A stretch of DNA of 8,620 nucleotides from JBDNFP01 sp041689775 (GTDB lineage: Bacteria > Bacteroidota > Bacteroidia > Cytophagales > Spirosomataceae). Of the stretch, positions 1 through 6,775 are shown one piece after another (the first letter of the stretch is position 1; each line of letters begins with the position of its first letter). The notes beneath the pieces were generated by a model that saw only the letters and a list, made by a program, of their open reading frames with translations, was not told the DNA's origin and ran no database searches. The stretch lies in contig JBDNFP010000133.1 in assembly GCA_041689775.1 (NCBI GenBank), positions 1-8,620 on the forward strand, in the 5' to 3' direction. Position numbers and translations under genes: made by a program.

Positions 1-568
1 CCCCGTTGTCCATTAATCCCCAACTCATAAACTGTGATCGTGGATCATGACTATATGAGTTCCGGTCGAAGTAATCAGCAGCCCCAATTTTACCAATTGT
101 CAGTGAAAGGTACTTAGTTGGCACATATCCCCCCAGTTGATTTTGATCGCTTTCATGATAAATTTTCTCGTGCGATAGCGCAAATAGCTGCTGAAAAAAG
201 AGCCTGGCTACATAGATTTTTGGGGCAGGATTACCGATTCTGAATGTCTCTCCGTTCGTGGCGTCGGCAATGCCCAAGGCCTGACTCAGCCCTGATCCAC
301 CCGCAATTTCCGGATTGATAAATACCTGTGCACCAGTCCACAGTCTAGCCCCAACGTAGAGGGTTGACGTGAGAGAAGTTTGGCTTTCCTTACTGGTATT
401 CAGACTATTATCTCCGGTATACTTTGCCTGAAATGAAGGTTTAAACTGATTAATGACGGTAGCCTGGGCATGGATGGAAAAGCGTTCATTTTTTAGGGAA
501 TCCGCTCGCTGTCCGTATGTTCCAACACTGACCATGGCCAGTCCGCAAAAGAAAAAGGGAAGTCTCAC
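1..568 (-). CDS. Carbohydrate-selective porin, OprB-like (3' part cut off by window edge)
   Basis: This reading frame is open from GTG at 568 to the window edge (189 codons, no stop). The product should be an outer-membrane beta-barrel porin that lets sugars or other small solutes into the periplasm. The first ~19 residues form a signal peptide (RLPFFFCGLAMVSVGTYG, then Q). Beta-strand-like alternation follows, as in SLTSTLYVGARLWTGAQVF (residues 65-83). The stretch IGNPAPKIYVARLFFQQLF (111-129) and the segment ending YFDRNSYSHDPRSQFMSWGL (166-185) resemble Bacteroidota OprB-type carbohydrate porins as I remember them. The start is GTG: a TAA lies in frame five codons upstream, and the next ATG (codon 12) would destroy the signal peptide. 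The barrel C-terminus is outside the window, so full length is unknown. The gene lies 205 bp downstream of nagB on the same strand. Porin identity is fairly sure; substrate is not known. Confidence 0.75.
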   Translation of the reverse strand, partial: MRLPFFFCGLAMVSVGTYGQRADSLKNERFSIHAQATVINQFKPSFQAKYTGDNSLNTSKESQTSLTSTLYVGARLWTGAQVFINPEIAGGSGLSQALGIADATNGETFRIGNPAPKIYVARLFFQQLFALSHEKIYHESDQNQLGGYVPTKYLSLTIGKIGAADYFDRNSYSHDPRSQFMSWGLMDNG

Positions 569-696
569 TGTTTGGGTCGGTTAAGTTTTCATGTAACGCG
601 CAAATGTCCGAAAGAAACTCCGTCCTATTTCCCTTGGAGAATGATTTTACCCCATAAAATAACTTTATATAAAGCGTCGCAACTATTAAAATTTAT

Positions 697-709
697 TTGG
701 TCAAACCAA
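697..709. repeat. Perfect inverted repeat TTGGT-CAA-ACCAA upstream of the porin gene
   Basis: The sequence TTGGTCAAACCAA has two 5-bp arms around a 3-bp centre. It lies about 130 bp upstream of the porin start in an AT-rich patch. Its size and symmetry would fit an operator for a dimeric regulator, but one 13-bp palindrome can arise by chance and no regulator gene is in view. Confidence 0.25.
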
Positions 710-731
710 TTAAGTAACAGTTAGCTTGTAG

Positions 732-747
732 GCGGTCCGCTGCGCGG
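732..747. terminator. GC-rich overlapping hairpins downstream of nagB
   Basis: GCGGTCCGC (732-740) and CCGCTGCGCGG (737-747) are overlapping short inverted repeats, 27-42 bases past the nagB stop on the minus strand. They could slow or end transcription from nagB. No clear T-run follows on the minus strand, so a classical intrinsic terminator is not shown; a dispersed palindrome is the alternative. Confidence 0.25.
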
Positions 748-773
748 TTATTAGACAACAGCTACTTACTACC

Positions 774-1499
774 TCAATCCCCCAAAGCTGAGGCCGCGGC
801 CTCGTCAAGCATCACCAATATTTTATCATTGGTCTGCACTAAACTCACCGGAAAATCTTCGGACACATCCACTTCAAGTGCCCGCTGCATGACACCGGCT
901 TTGGCTTCACCACTCGCCATCACAATCAATTGTTTCGCTTCGCGGGCGTGCCCAAGCCCCAAGGTAATACCATGCGTGAGGAGTGTCGTTTTGGTGAAGT
1001 ACTTTTGCCCCACCTCCGCCGTAATAGGATCGAGTTCGCTCAAATGCGCGTAGCTATCAACGGAAGTACCGGGTTCGTTAAGTGCCAGGTGACCATTCAT
1101 TCCTACGCCGAGCACCATGAGATCCAGACCACCCAATGCTATTATTTTCTGATTCACAATATCGCACTGACCCTGTAAATCATCACTCTTGGCGTCGAAA
1201 TAAACAATCTGCTCCGGTCGGAAGCCGATGGGATGCAGCAAGTCACGGTCAATCCAGTACCGGCAACTACCCTCATCGTCTGGCCCAAGGCCGACCCATT
1301 CGTCCAGCCCTACGAAAGTACATTGGGAGAAATCCACCTCCCCTGCCCTACTCTTTTCGGCCAGGATAGTAAACATACGTTGCGGAGTACTGCCCGACGG
1401 CAAACAAATAACAGCGTTAGGTTTTTCTTTCAGTAGACGCACTACCTCATCAGCGGCAGCCATTGATAATTCTTCGTAATCCTTAAAAATCAAAGTCAT
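774..1499 (-). CDS. Glucosamine-6-phosphate deaminase-family enzyme (NagB/YieK/AgaI-like)
   Basis: A 241-residue cytoplasmic enzyme of the NagB/RpiA/6-phosphogluconolactonase fold. The family's typical reaction is aldose-ketose isomerisation plus deamination of GlcN-6-P to fructose-6-phosphate and ammonia. The phosphate-binding loop LPSGSTP is at 33-39. LDEWVGL (65-71) carries D66, equivalent to E. coli NagB D72. GVGMNGHLALNEPG (131-144) carries H137 and E142, equivalent to H143 and E148. E. coli D141 is N135 here, a substitution I recall from other bacterial NagB proteins, so the site looks intact. It is shorter than E. coli NagB (266 aa), lacking part of the C-terminal region. LDEWVGL and the ~240-aa length recall YieK/AgaI-type galactosamine-6-phosphate isomerases, so the exact substrate is open. 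Start is ATG at 1499 with no evident ribosome binding site. The upstream same-strand gene is namZ, which supports an amino-sugar salvage role. Confidence 0.85.
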   Translation of the reverse strand: MTLIFKDYEELSMAAADEVVRLLKEKPNAVICLPSGSTPQRMFTILAEKSRAGEVDFSQCTFVGLDEWVGLGPDDEGSCRYWIDRDLLHPIGFRPEQIVYFDAKSDDLQGQCDIVNQKIIALGGLDLMVLGVGMNGHLALNEPGTSVDSYAHLSELDPITAEVGQKYFTKTTLLTHGITLGLGHAREAKQLIVMASGEAKAGVMQRALEVDVSEDFPVSLVQTNDKILVMLDEAAASALGD

Positions 1500-1530
1500 C
1501 GGTAAGGGTTTTTATAAATCTATACTTTAA

Positions 1531-1572
1531 AACACTTTCCCCCTACCAAGAGGGGCGGGCTAGGGGGGTGTT
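1531..1572 (+). repeat. REP-like palindromic repeat, unit A (G/C-tract hairpin)
   Basis: The arms AACAC (1531-1535) and GTGTT (1568-1572) pair, as do CCCCCTA (1539-1545) and TAGGGGG (1561-1567), leaving a TTT bulge. Read on the plus strand, its right part (…GGGCTAGGGGGGTGTT) matches unit B read on the minus strand (…GGGACTAAGGGAGGTGTT). The two units are therefore opposite-facing copies of one element. Similar G-tract palindromes are common between genes in Cytophagales. Confidence 0.6.
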
Positions 1573-1612
1573 GAGCAACAAAAAATCATAACCTAGTACA
1601 CAAAACTTTGCC

Positions 1613-1649
1613 AAAAAACACCTCCCTTAGTCCCTCCTTCAAGGAGGGA
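1613..1649 (-). terminator. Rho-independent terminator of namZ within repeat unit B
   Basis: TCCCTCCTT (1631-1639), C, AAGGAGGGA (1641-1649) is a perfect 9-bp stem, 15-33 bases past the namZ stop on the minus strand. It is followed there by CTAAGGGAGGTG and then six T's (1618-1613). The stem is strong, but the T-run sits about 12 bases beyond it rather than directly after, so termination is likely but not certain. The element is also a copy of the repeat at 1531-1572 in inverted orientation. Confidence 0.5.
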
Positions 1650-1663
1650 AATCCAGCGATACA

Positions 1664-2872
1664 TTATGGATACAACAAATACTTCTTCCGCATTTCCTTG
1701 TACTCTTCCAGGGCCGGAGTGAAAGCGGCGCGGATCTCATTTTCAGATTTTCCGGCCACGATCATTTTACGGATCATATCGGTTCCGGCCAACTTATCAA
1801 AAAACAACTCACTGGTAAAAAACTTTGATTTATCCGGCGCTTTTTGATAGAAATCTATCACGTATTTGAGCGTAAAACCTTCCTGCCTGGTATCTGCATT
1901 TTGTAGGTCAAGGCCATAACAAACTTTCCCCTCATTCGGTGGGTTCTGCGCACCGGGCTTGTCTACAGGCGTAAACTGATACGCACCAAATACCTTATCA
2001 GGTGCTCCAATGACCTGAAACTGTGTATCGGTACCACGACCCACACTCACGATGGTGGGTTCAAACAAACAAATCAAAGGATACAGCCTAATCGATTGCC
2101 GGTTGGGTAGGTTGGGTGACGGCTTCACGGGTAGTTCGTACTCCATTTGGTGGGCATAGCCCGTACAAGGTACCACGGTCAGATTCGCTGGTTTTTTGCC
2201 ATCCAGCCAGCTTTCTCCGTTGATCATCAAAGCCAGTTCGGCCGAGGTAAGTCCGTGAACTACGGGTACCGGATTCATCCCTACAAAAGATGCGAACTTC
2301 CGGTCCAGAACGGGACCATCAACGTAGTAACCATTAGGGTTCGGACGATCCAGAATAATGCACTCTTTCCCGTTTTCAGCGCAGGCTTCCATCACGTAGT
2401 GCATCGTACTCGGGTAGGTGTAGTACCGCACGCCAACATCCTGAATATCAAAAATAACAACATCAAGCTCGGCTAGTTGCTCGGACGATGGTTTCTTGTT
2501 TTTTCCGTACAGCGAAATAATAGGAAGCCCTGTTTTCGAATCTTTACCGTCCTTGATGGTAGCTCCGGCGCTGGCTTCACCCCGAAATCCGTGTTCGGGG
2601 GCAAAAATAGTTTTCACGTTCACTCCCATGGCCAACAACGTATCCGCCAAGTGGGTACCATTGGGAAATATGGTTGTTTGGTTTACCACCAACCCCACCC
2701 GCTTTCCATTCAACTGCGGGAGGTACTCCGCCATGCGTTCAATACCCAAAGTAAGCTTGGGGGCATCAATAACCTGAACGCTTCGAGAAGTAGAATCTAC
2801 GGTTCCCGAGGTAGGTGTCGTACCACAAGAACCGGCCAGCATAAGAATGAGAAAAGAAAGAAGATACGTCAT
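1664..2872 (-). CDS. namZ: Exo-beta-N-acetylmuramidase NamZ-like lipoprotein (DUF1343, GH171)
   Basis: A 402-residue DUF1343 protein. Characterised members (NamZ, glycoside hydrolase family GH171) remove MurNAc from the non-reducing end of peptidoglycan fragments. A hydrophobic start, MTYLLSFLILMLAGS, ends at C16, indicating a lipoprotein signal and periplasmic or outer-membrane anchoring; a Thr/Ser-rich linker follows (17-34). The Rossmann-like domain shows RVGLVVNQT (58-66) and APEHGFRG (91-98), whose E93 is the conserved acidic residue I would suspect of catalysis. DIQDVGVRYYTY (142-153) and DRPNPNG (175-181) are further family motifs. The C-terminal domain carries PSPNLPN and SVGRGTD, and the protein ends KKYLLYP. 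Length is normal for the family. The start at 2872 is fixed by the signal peptide. Upstream is a divergent ABC permease gene only 60 bp away; downstream is the NagB-like gene, consistent with muropeptide amino-sugar recycling. Family assignment is firm; activity is inferred. Confidence 0.87.
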   Translation of the reverse strand: MTYLLSFLILMLAGSCGTTPTSGTVDSTSRSVQVIDAPKLTLGIERMAEYLPQLNGKRVGLVVNQTTIFPNGTHLADTLLAMGVNVKTIFAPEHGFRGEASAGATIKDGKDSKTGLPIISLYGKNKKPSSEQLAELDVVIFDIQDVGVRYYTYPSTMHYVMEACAENGKECIILDRPNPNGYYVDGPVLDRKFASFVGMNPVPVVHGLTSAELALMINGESWLDGKKPANLTVVPCTGYAHQMEYELPVKPSPNLPNRQSIRLYPLICLFEPTIVSVGRGTDTQFQVIGAPDKVFGAYQFTPVDKPGAQNPPNEGKVCYGLDLQNADTRQEGFTLKYVIDFYQKAPDKSKFFTSELFFDKLAGTDMIRKMIVAGKSENEIRAAFTPALEEYKEMRKKYLLYP

Positions 2873-2932
2873 AGGAAAGGTTTTTTGTTATTTTTGCCAA
2901 ATTACTACATAAACTTAAAATTTCCACTCGCC
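2873..2932. promoter_or_regulatory. Divergent intergenic region between namZ and the LolE-like permease gene
   Basis: Only 60 bp separate the two divergent start codons, so both promoters must be here or inside the coding sequences. The region is AT-rich. No TAnnTTTG box reading toward namZ was found. Confidence 0.5.
2889..2896 (+). promoter_or_regulatory. Candidate Bacteroidota -7 promoter element (TATTTTTG)
   Basis: TATTTTTG matches the Bacteroidota sigma-ABfr -7 consensus TAnnTTTG exactly. It lies 36 bases upstream of the proposed TTG start of the permease gene, which would give a short leader. The -33 TTG element is absent at the expected distance, which lowers confidence. Confidence 0.35.
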
Positions 2933-4153
2933 TTGCGCTTCCCAACCTTTATTGCCAACCGTATCCGACACAACACCGTAGGCTCTTTTTCGGCTACGGT
3001 TTCCCGTATTGGTATTGCCAGTATTGCCATCAGTACCGCTATCGGTATTATGGCATTTGCGGTACTTTACGGATTCAAAGAGGTTATTCAGGATAAAGTA
3101 TTCTTGTTTGGTGCTCACCTTCGGGTTAGTTCTCTTACCTTAAACAACAGCTACGAGGAAGGTCCCATGGCTCGGAGAACTCCGCTGTCCGAAGACCTCG
3201 CCACGCTACCCTACATTAAACACTGGCAGGCGGTAGCCCATAAGTCGGGTATTTTGAAAACCCCCGATGAATTGAAAGGGGTAGTTCTAAAAGGGGTTAG
3301 CTCCGACTACGACTGGACGCTGTTTGAGCAAAGCTTGGTCGAAGGCCGGTTGATTCAGCTTACCGATAGCGGATATTCGTCGGAGATCATTCTGAGTAGT
3401 AAAATCGCGAACCAACTTCGTTTAAAATCGGGGGATGATGTGTTGATGTACTTTGTGCAGAACCCACCCCGCGCCCGCAAGCTAACCGTAGTGGGCATCT
3501 ACAAAACCGATATGGAGGAGTTTGATAACTCACTCATTATGGGAGACCTGGCCCTGGTACAACGCCTCAACGACTGGGGTAAGGATACCATAGGAACGTA
3601 TGAAATTTATCTCAATGATTTTCGAAATCTTGATCCCGTCGCCGCTGATATATTTCAGTTGATGTCGCCGGATATGTATCTTCAAAAAGTAACCGAAACC
3701 TTCCGCCCGGTATTTGATTGGTTGCTCCTGCTAGACCGTAACACGGCGGTATTTTTAACGCTGATACTTTTTGTAGCGTGTTTCAACATGATATCCATTC
3801 TGTTGGTGATGATTATGGAGCGTACCCCGCTGGTAGGTTTGCTCAAAACGCTGGGTAGCCCCGACCAACAAATTAGATCTATTTTCATCCGGGTGGGGGT
3901 ACACATGGTTACCCGCGGATTGATTATCGGTAACAGTCTAGGACTTTTGCTTTGCTGGTTACAGTACCAATTTGGTATCGTCACCCTCGATCCGGTCAAT
4001 TACTATATGGACAAGGTACCCATCGTTTTTGACTGGGGAGTTATTCTGATGATCAATATTATTACGCTCATCGTGGTGAGTCTGGTACTGATTATTCCTA
4101 CCTACGTCATTACCAGAATCCAACCAATTAAGGCATTACTGTTCAAGAAGTAA
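2933..4153 (+). CDS. ABC transporter permease, FtsX/MacB-like (LolC/LolE type)
   Basis: A 406-residue inner-membrane permease with the MacB_PCD-FtsX layout of lipoprotein-releasing (LolCE) and MacB-like transporters. TM1 is at about 27-48 (IGIASIAISTAIGIMAFAVL). A large periplasmic domain follows to ~265, with LVEGRLIQL and ARKLTVVGIY typical of the MacB core. TM2 (271-295), TM3 (325-345) and TM4 (368-392) form the FtsX domain. The cytoplasmic loop MERTPLVGLLKTLGSPDQQI (295-314) is the usual contact with the ATPase, and the tail IQPIKALLFKK is typical. No ATPase gene is in the window, as is common for this family in Bacteroidota. There is no suitable ATG at the N-terminus: TTG at 2933 gives MRFPTFIANRIR, matching family N-termini. 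The frame is open much further upstream, but that part lies antisense to namZ. Substrate is not known; release of lipoproteins toward the outer membrane is the best guess. Confidence 0.82.
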   Translation: MRFPTFIANRIRHNTVGSFSATVSRIGIASIAISTAIGIMAFAVLYGFKEVIQDKVFLFGAHLRVSSLTLNNSYEEGPMARRTPLSEDLATLPYIKHWQAVAHKSGILKTPDELKGVVLKGVSSDYDWTLFEQSLVEGRLIQLTDSGYSSEIILSSKIANQLRLKSGDDVLMYFVQNPPRARKLTVVGIYKTDMEEFDNSLIMGDLALVQRLNDWGKDTIGTYEIYLNDFRNLDPVAADIFQLMSPDMYLQKVTETFRPVFDWLLLLDRNTAVFLTLILFVACFNMISILLVMIMERTPLVGLLKTLGSPDQQIRSIFIRVGVHMVTRGLIIGNSLGLLLCWLQYQFGIVTLDPVNYYMDKVPIVFDWGVILMINIITLIVVSLVLIIPTYVITRIQPIKALLFKK

Positions 4154-4156
4154 ATC

Positions 4157-4257
4157 ATTAACCACGGAGGTCGCAAAGCAGTACGCTGCCCGGATTTTAC
4201 GCAAAGGGCACAAAGAAGAATAAAAACTCCTTGCGACTTCGCGTCTTTGCAGTTAAT
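4157..4257. repeat. Palindromic short interspersed repeat after the permease gene
   Basis: A 101-bp element bounded by perfect 6-bp inverted ends, ATTAAC (4157-4162) and GTTAAT (4252-4257). Inside, GTCGCAA (4170-4176) pairs with TTGCGAC (4231-4237), and GCAAAG (4201-4206) with CTTTGC (4245-4250). The motifs CGGAGG-n-CGCAAAG and TTTTACGCAAAG recur at 6776-6804. The structure suggests a REP- or MITE-like non-coding element. It fills most of the 142-bp gap before the ethanolamine permease gene, so that gene's promoter must be in or beside it. Confidence 0.55.
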
Positions 4258-4295
4258 TTACGTCCTAACTACCATCCTATTCCCCAGCCTTTACC

Positions 4296-5597
4296 ATGAG
4301 CCAACCCACGGAGCACCTTCAAAAAACCCTCACCCCCACCCTATTGTGGGGCTTAGGCGTTGGTTATGTTATTTCCGGTATGTACTTCGGCTGGAACCTC
4401 GGTTTGGAACAGGGAGGTACCCTCGGTATGGCGGTGGCCACCGTCATGGTTATTATCATGTACTTATGCTTTACCCTCAGCTACGCCGAATTGGCCTGCG
4501 CTATCCCCAAGGCCGGTGGAGCCTTCGACTACGCTAGTCGGGCGATGGGTGAACGGGGTGGATTTTTAGCCGGTATGGCTCAGAATATCGAATTTTTGTT
4601 TGCTCCTCCGGCCATTGCGGCGGGTATAGGAGCCTACGTTTCCTTATTCGTTCCCTCGCTTCCTCCCGTGGCTATCGCCGTGACGGTTTATATTCTATTC
4701 ACTTTATTAAATATACTGGGCACCAGTCTCGCGGCCCGCTTTGAGCTATTCGTGACGATAGTAGCGGTAGTCGGTTTGGTTTTATTTGCCAGCATTACCC
4801 TGCCCAATTTTTCGTATACGGCCCTTTCATCCAATGCCTTACCCAATGGGTGGGGCGGAGTATTTGCCGCTATACCCTTTGCCATCTGGTTTTTCTTGGG
4901 TATTGAAGGCCTTGCCAACGTAGCCGAAGAAAGCAAAAACCCGCAGCGCGACCTCACCCGGGGATTCCTGTACGCCATGGGTACTTTGGTACTCTTGTGT
5001 GCCTTTACTTTTGTAGCTTCCGTGGGCGTATCAGGATGGGAAGGCGTGGTATTCGACGAAACCGGACTAGTCTCCGACTCTCCTCTACCGTTGGCCTTGC
5101 AAAAAATCGGAAGTGAGAAGCACCCCCTCTACATGTGGATTATTGGCTTCGGGGTTTTTGGATTAGTAGCTTCTTTCCACGGACTACTATTGGCCGCCGG
5201 ACGCTCTACCTACGAGTTTTGTCGGTTGGGCAACGGCCCGGCTTTTCTGGGGAAAGTACACCCTAAATACAAAACACCCGCTAACGCACTGGTCATTAAC
5301 ATGCTGATTGGTCTGACGGCGCTTGTTACCCAATCCACCGCCGAAATTATCCTGCTTTCTGCTTTCGGTGCGTTGAGCATGTATTCCCTTTCTTTGGTTT
5401 CTTTCATTCTTTTAAGAAAAAATGAGCCAGAACTCCATCGCCCATTCCGGACGCCGGGTTACCCCGTAGTACCTTGGGTTGCGCTCATTATCGCTTTGGT
5501 TTCGTTAGTTGCGTTGACAATCTACAACCCCATTTCGGCCTTACTATTTTTGGGGGTGATGCTGGGCAGCTATGTGTTACGTGTAGTAATTGATTAG
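4296..5597 (+). CDS. eat: Ethanolamine permease-type APC family transporter
   Basis: A 433-residue integral inner-membrane protein of the amino acid-polyamine-organocation superfamily, with about 12 hydrophobic segments. GVGYVISGMYFGWNLGLEQG (21-40) at the first membrane segment, ELACAIPKAGGAFDYASRAM (65-84) and GMAQNIEFLFAPPAIAAGIG (93-112) strongly recall the ethanolamine permease subfamily (TIGR00908, Eat). FFLGIEGLANVAEESKNPQR (199-218) is the conserved loop after TM6, and RPFRTPGYPVVPW near the C-terminus is the common APC ending. The likely role is proton-coupled uptake of ethanolamine, released from phosphatidylethanolamine breakdown, as a nitrogen or carbon source. No ethanolamine ammonia-lyase (eutBC) or other eut gene is nearby, so the substrate rests on subfamily resemblance; a related amine or amino acid is possible. 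Start is ATG at 4296 with no visible ribosome binding site. The monooxygenase gene follows after 50 bp and may be co-transcribed. Confidence 0.82.
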   Translation: MSQPTEHLQKTLTPTLLWGLGVGYVISGMYFGWNLGLEQGGTLGMAVATVMVIIMYLCFTLSYAELACAIPKAGGAFDYASRAMGERGGFLAGMAQNIEFLFAPPAIAAGIGAYVSLFVPSLPPVAIAVTVYILFTLLNILGTSLAARFELFVTIVAVVGLVLFASITLPNFSYTALSSNALPNGWGGVFAAIPFAIWFFLGIEGLANVAEESKNPQRDLTRGFLYAMGTLVLLCAFTFVASVGVSGWEGVVFDETGLVSDSPLPLALQKIGSEKHPLYMWIIGFGVFGLVASFHGLLLAAGRSTYEFCRLGNGPAFLGKVHPKYKTPANALVINMLIGLTALVTQSTAEIILLSAFGALSMYSLSLVSFILLRKNEPELHRPFRTPGYPVVPWVALIIALVSLVALTIYNPISALLFLGVMLGSYVLRVVID

Positions 5598-5647
5598 CCC
5601 CAACTGGTTTTTCTTCCATGTACCCGACTCTGAGTTGAAAGAAACGT

Positions 5648-6769
5648 ATGGAACAAGTTGTAAGAAATCTAATCATCGGGGCCGGGCCATCCGGACTGGC
5701 GATGGCCGGTAGGCTAGCCGAAAAAAGGCAACCCTTTATGCTTATCGAGAAAGGGCAACACGTGGGTGAAGCGTGGCACCACCACTACGAGCGGTTGCAC
5801 CTGCATACCGACCGTCAGTTCTCGGGCCTCCCCCACCGGCCTATTCCTAAAACCGCACCTACGTTTGTGCCGCGACTTGACCTGATTCAGTATTGGGAAG
5901 AATACGCCCGGCATTATAAAATTGAACCCTTATTCGGGCAGGAGGTAGTGAACATCAGTAAACAGGGCACCTCCTGGGTTACCACCACAACAACGGATAG
6001 ATTTATTTCTGAGACCATTACCGTTTGCACCGGCTACAATCGGATACCTACCAAACCCCATTGGCCGGGAGAAGCGCGCTTCCGGGGAACCATCCTGCAC
6101 AGCGGCGACTACAAGAACCCCGAGCCTTTCAAGAATAAGAAGGTTTTGGTAGTGGGGATGGGAAACAGCGGTGCCGATATTGCCCTGGAACTCAGCCAAC
6201 ATGCGGCGGCAACGTATATTTCGCTCCGTAGCCCGGTTAACATCATGACCCGCGACGTCGCCGGAAAGCCCACCCAATTTTCGGCCATCGTGATGAGCTC
6301 TATCCTACCCAACTGGACCTACGACCTGATTTCTCGTTTTATTCAGAAAAAAGTAATCGGCGATTTATCTGCCTATGGAATTAAAACCCCTGACTATTCT
6401 CCTTCCGCCGGAGTACGAAAAGGGCGGATACCCGTCTTGGATATAGGTACCGTAGCGCAGGTGAAAGCCGGAAAAATCAAGGTTCAGCGCGATATTGAGC
6501 ACTTCATAGAAACCGGGGTGCAGTTTATCGACGGCACGCATATTACGGTGGATGCCGTCATTCTGGCCACGGGCTACCGCGCGCTTCTGCATGATCTGAT
6601 TCCGGAAATCCGTACTGTATTGAATGAGCGGGGTTGTCCTGATAAACTGTGGTACAACGAATTTCTGGGACTTTACTTTCTTGGTTTTGGCGTACCGTTG
6701 ACGGGGATTTTACGAGGAATCAAGCTGGATTCAAAGAAAATCGTGGATCAACTGTTGAAAGGGAAGTAA
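5648..6769 (+). CDS. FAD/NADPH-dependent monooxygenase, YUCCA/FMO-like
   Basis: A 373-residue soluble flavoprotein of the flavin-containing monooxygenase group. It should form a C4a-hydroperoxyflavin using FAD, NADPH and O2 and oxygenate a small substrate. GAGPSG (11-16) is the FAD-binding Rossmann loop with E34 as the ribose-binding acid. FRGTILHSGDY (145-155) fits the FMO fingerprint F-x-G-x3-H-x3-Y, with F145, G147, H151 and Y155. GMGNSG (170-175) is the NADPH-binding loop, and LATGY (305-309) is the conserved ATG motif near the second FAD contact. HLHTDRQFSGLPHRPIPK (51-68) resembles the plant YUCCA/bacterial FMO substrate-side region. Length is complete for the small FMO class. ATG at 5648 gives a standard N-terminus. 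It sits 50 bp after the permease gene on the same strand. Substrate is unknown: indole-3-pyruvate, amines and sulfur compounds are all possible, and nothing nearby decides. Confidence 0.83.
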   Translation: MEQVVRNLIIGAGPSGLAMAGRLAEKRQPFMLIEKGQHVGEAWHHHYERLHLHTDRQFSGLPHRPIPKTAPTFVPRLDLIQYWEEYARHYKIEPLFGQEVVNISKQGTSWVTTTTTDRFISETITVCTGYNRIPTKPHWPGEARFRGTILHSGDYKNPEPFKNKKVLVVGMGNSGADIALELSQHAAATYISLRSPVNIMTRDVAGKPTQFSAIVMSSILPNWTYDLISRFIQKKVIGDLSAYGIKTPDYSPSAGVRKGRIPVLDIGTVAQVKAGKIKVQRDIEHFIETGVQFIDGTHITVDAVILATGYRALLHDLIPEIRTVLNERGCPDKLWYNEFLGLYFLGFGVPLTGILRGIKLDSKKIVDQLLKGK

Positions 6770-6775
6770 TTTAAA

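Larger units (their letters stand above)
569..773. other. Intergenic spacer between nagB and the porin gene
   Basis: This 205-bp gap contains the presumed 5' region of the porin gene. I found no gene and no convincing TAnnTTTG/TTG promoter pair on the minus strand; the nearest matches (GACATTTG, TTGGTTTG) each miss one conserved base and lack a partner -33 box. It holds overlapping GC-rich hairpins at 732-747 and a perfect 13-bp inverted repeat at 697-709. Confidence 0.6.

Noticed and set aside
2147..2476. 109-codon plus-strand open frame antisense to namZ
   Set aside because: It is a shadow of the namZ coding sequence with no motif or promoter.
2477..2932. Long N-terminal extension of the LolE-like permease frame
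   Set aside because: This part is antisense to namZ, has no family similarity and is low in hydrophobic order; the family N-terminus begins at the TTG at 2933.
3001..3060. Repetitive GTATTGGTATTGCCAGTATTGCC stretch at the start of the permease gene
   Set aside because: It encodes the Ile/Ala/Ser-rich first membrane helix; the repetition follows from codon and residue use and is not a CRISPR or tandem repeat array.
4154..4295. Possible -33/-7 promoter (TTG at 4231, TAATTTAC at 4254) for the ethanolamine permease gene
   Set aside because: The spacing is acceptable but the -7 box matches only four of six conserved bases and lies in the palindromic repeat; not enough to call.
5930..6277. 115-codon minus-strand open frame inside the monooxygenase gene
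   Set aside because: It is antisense to conserved FMO motifs, with no recognisable protein character or start context.
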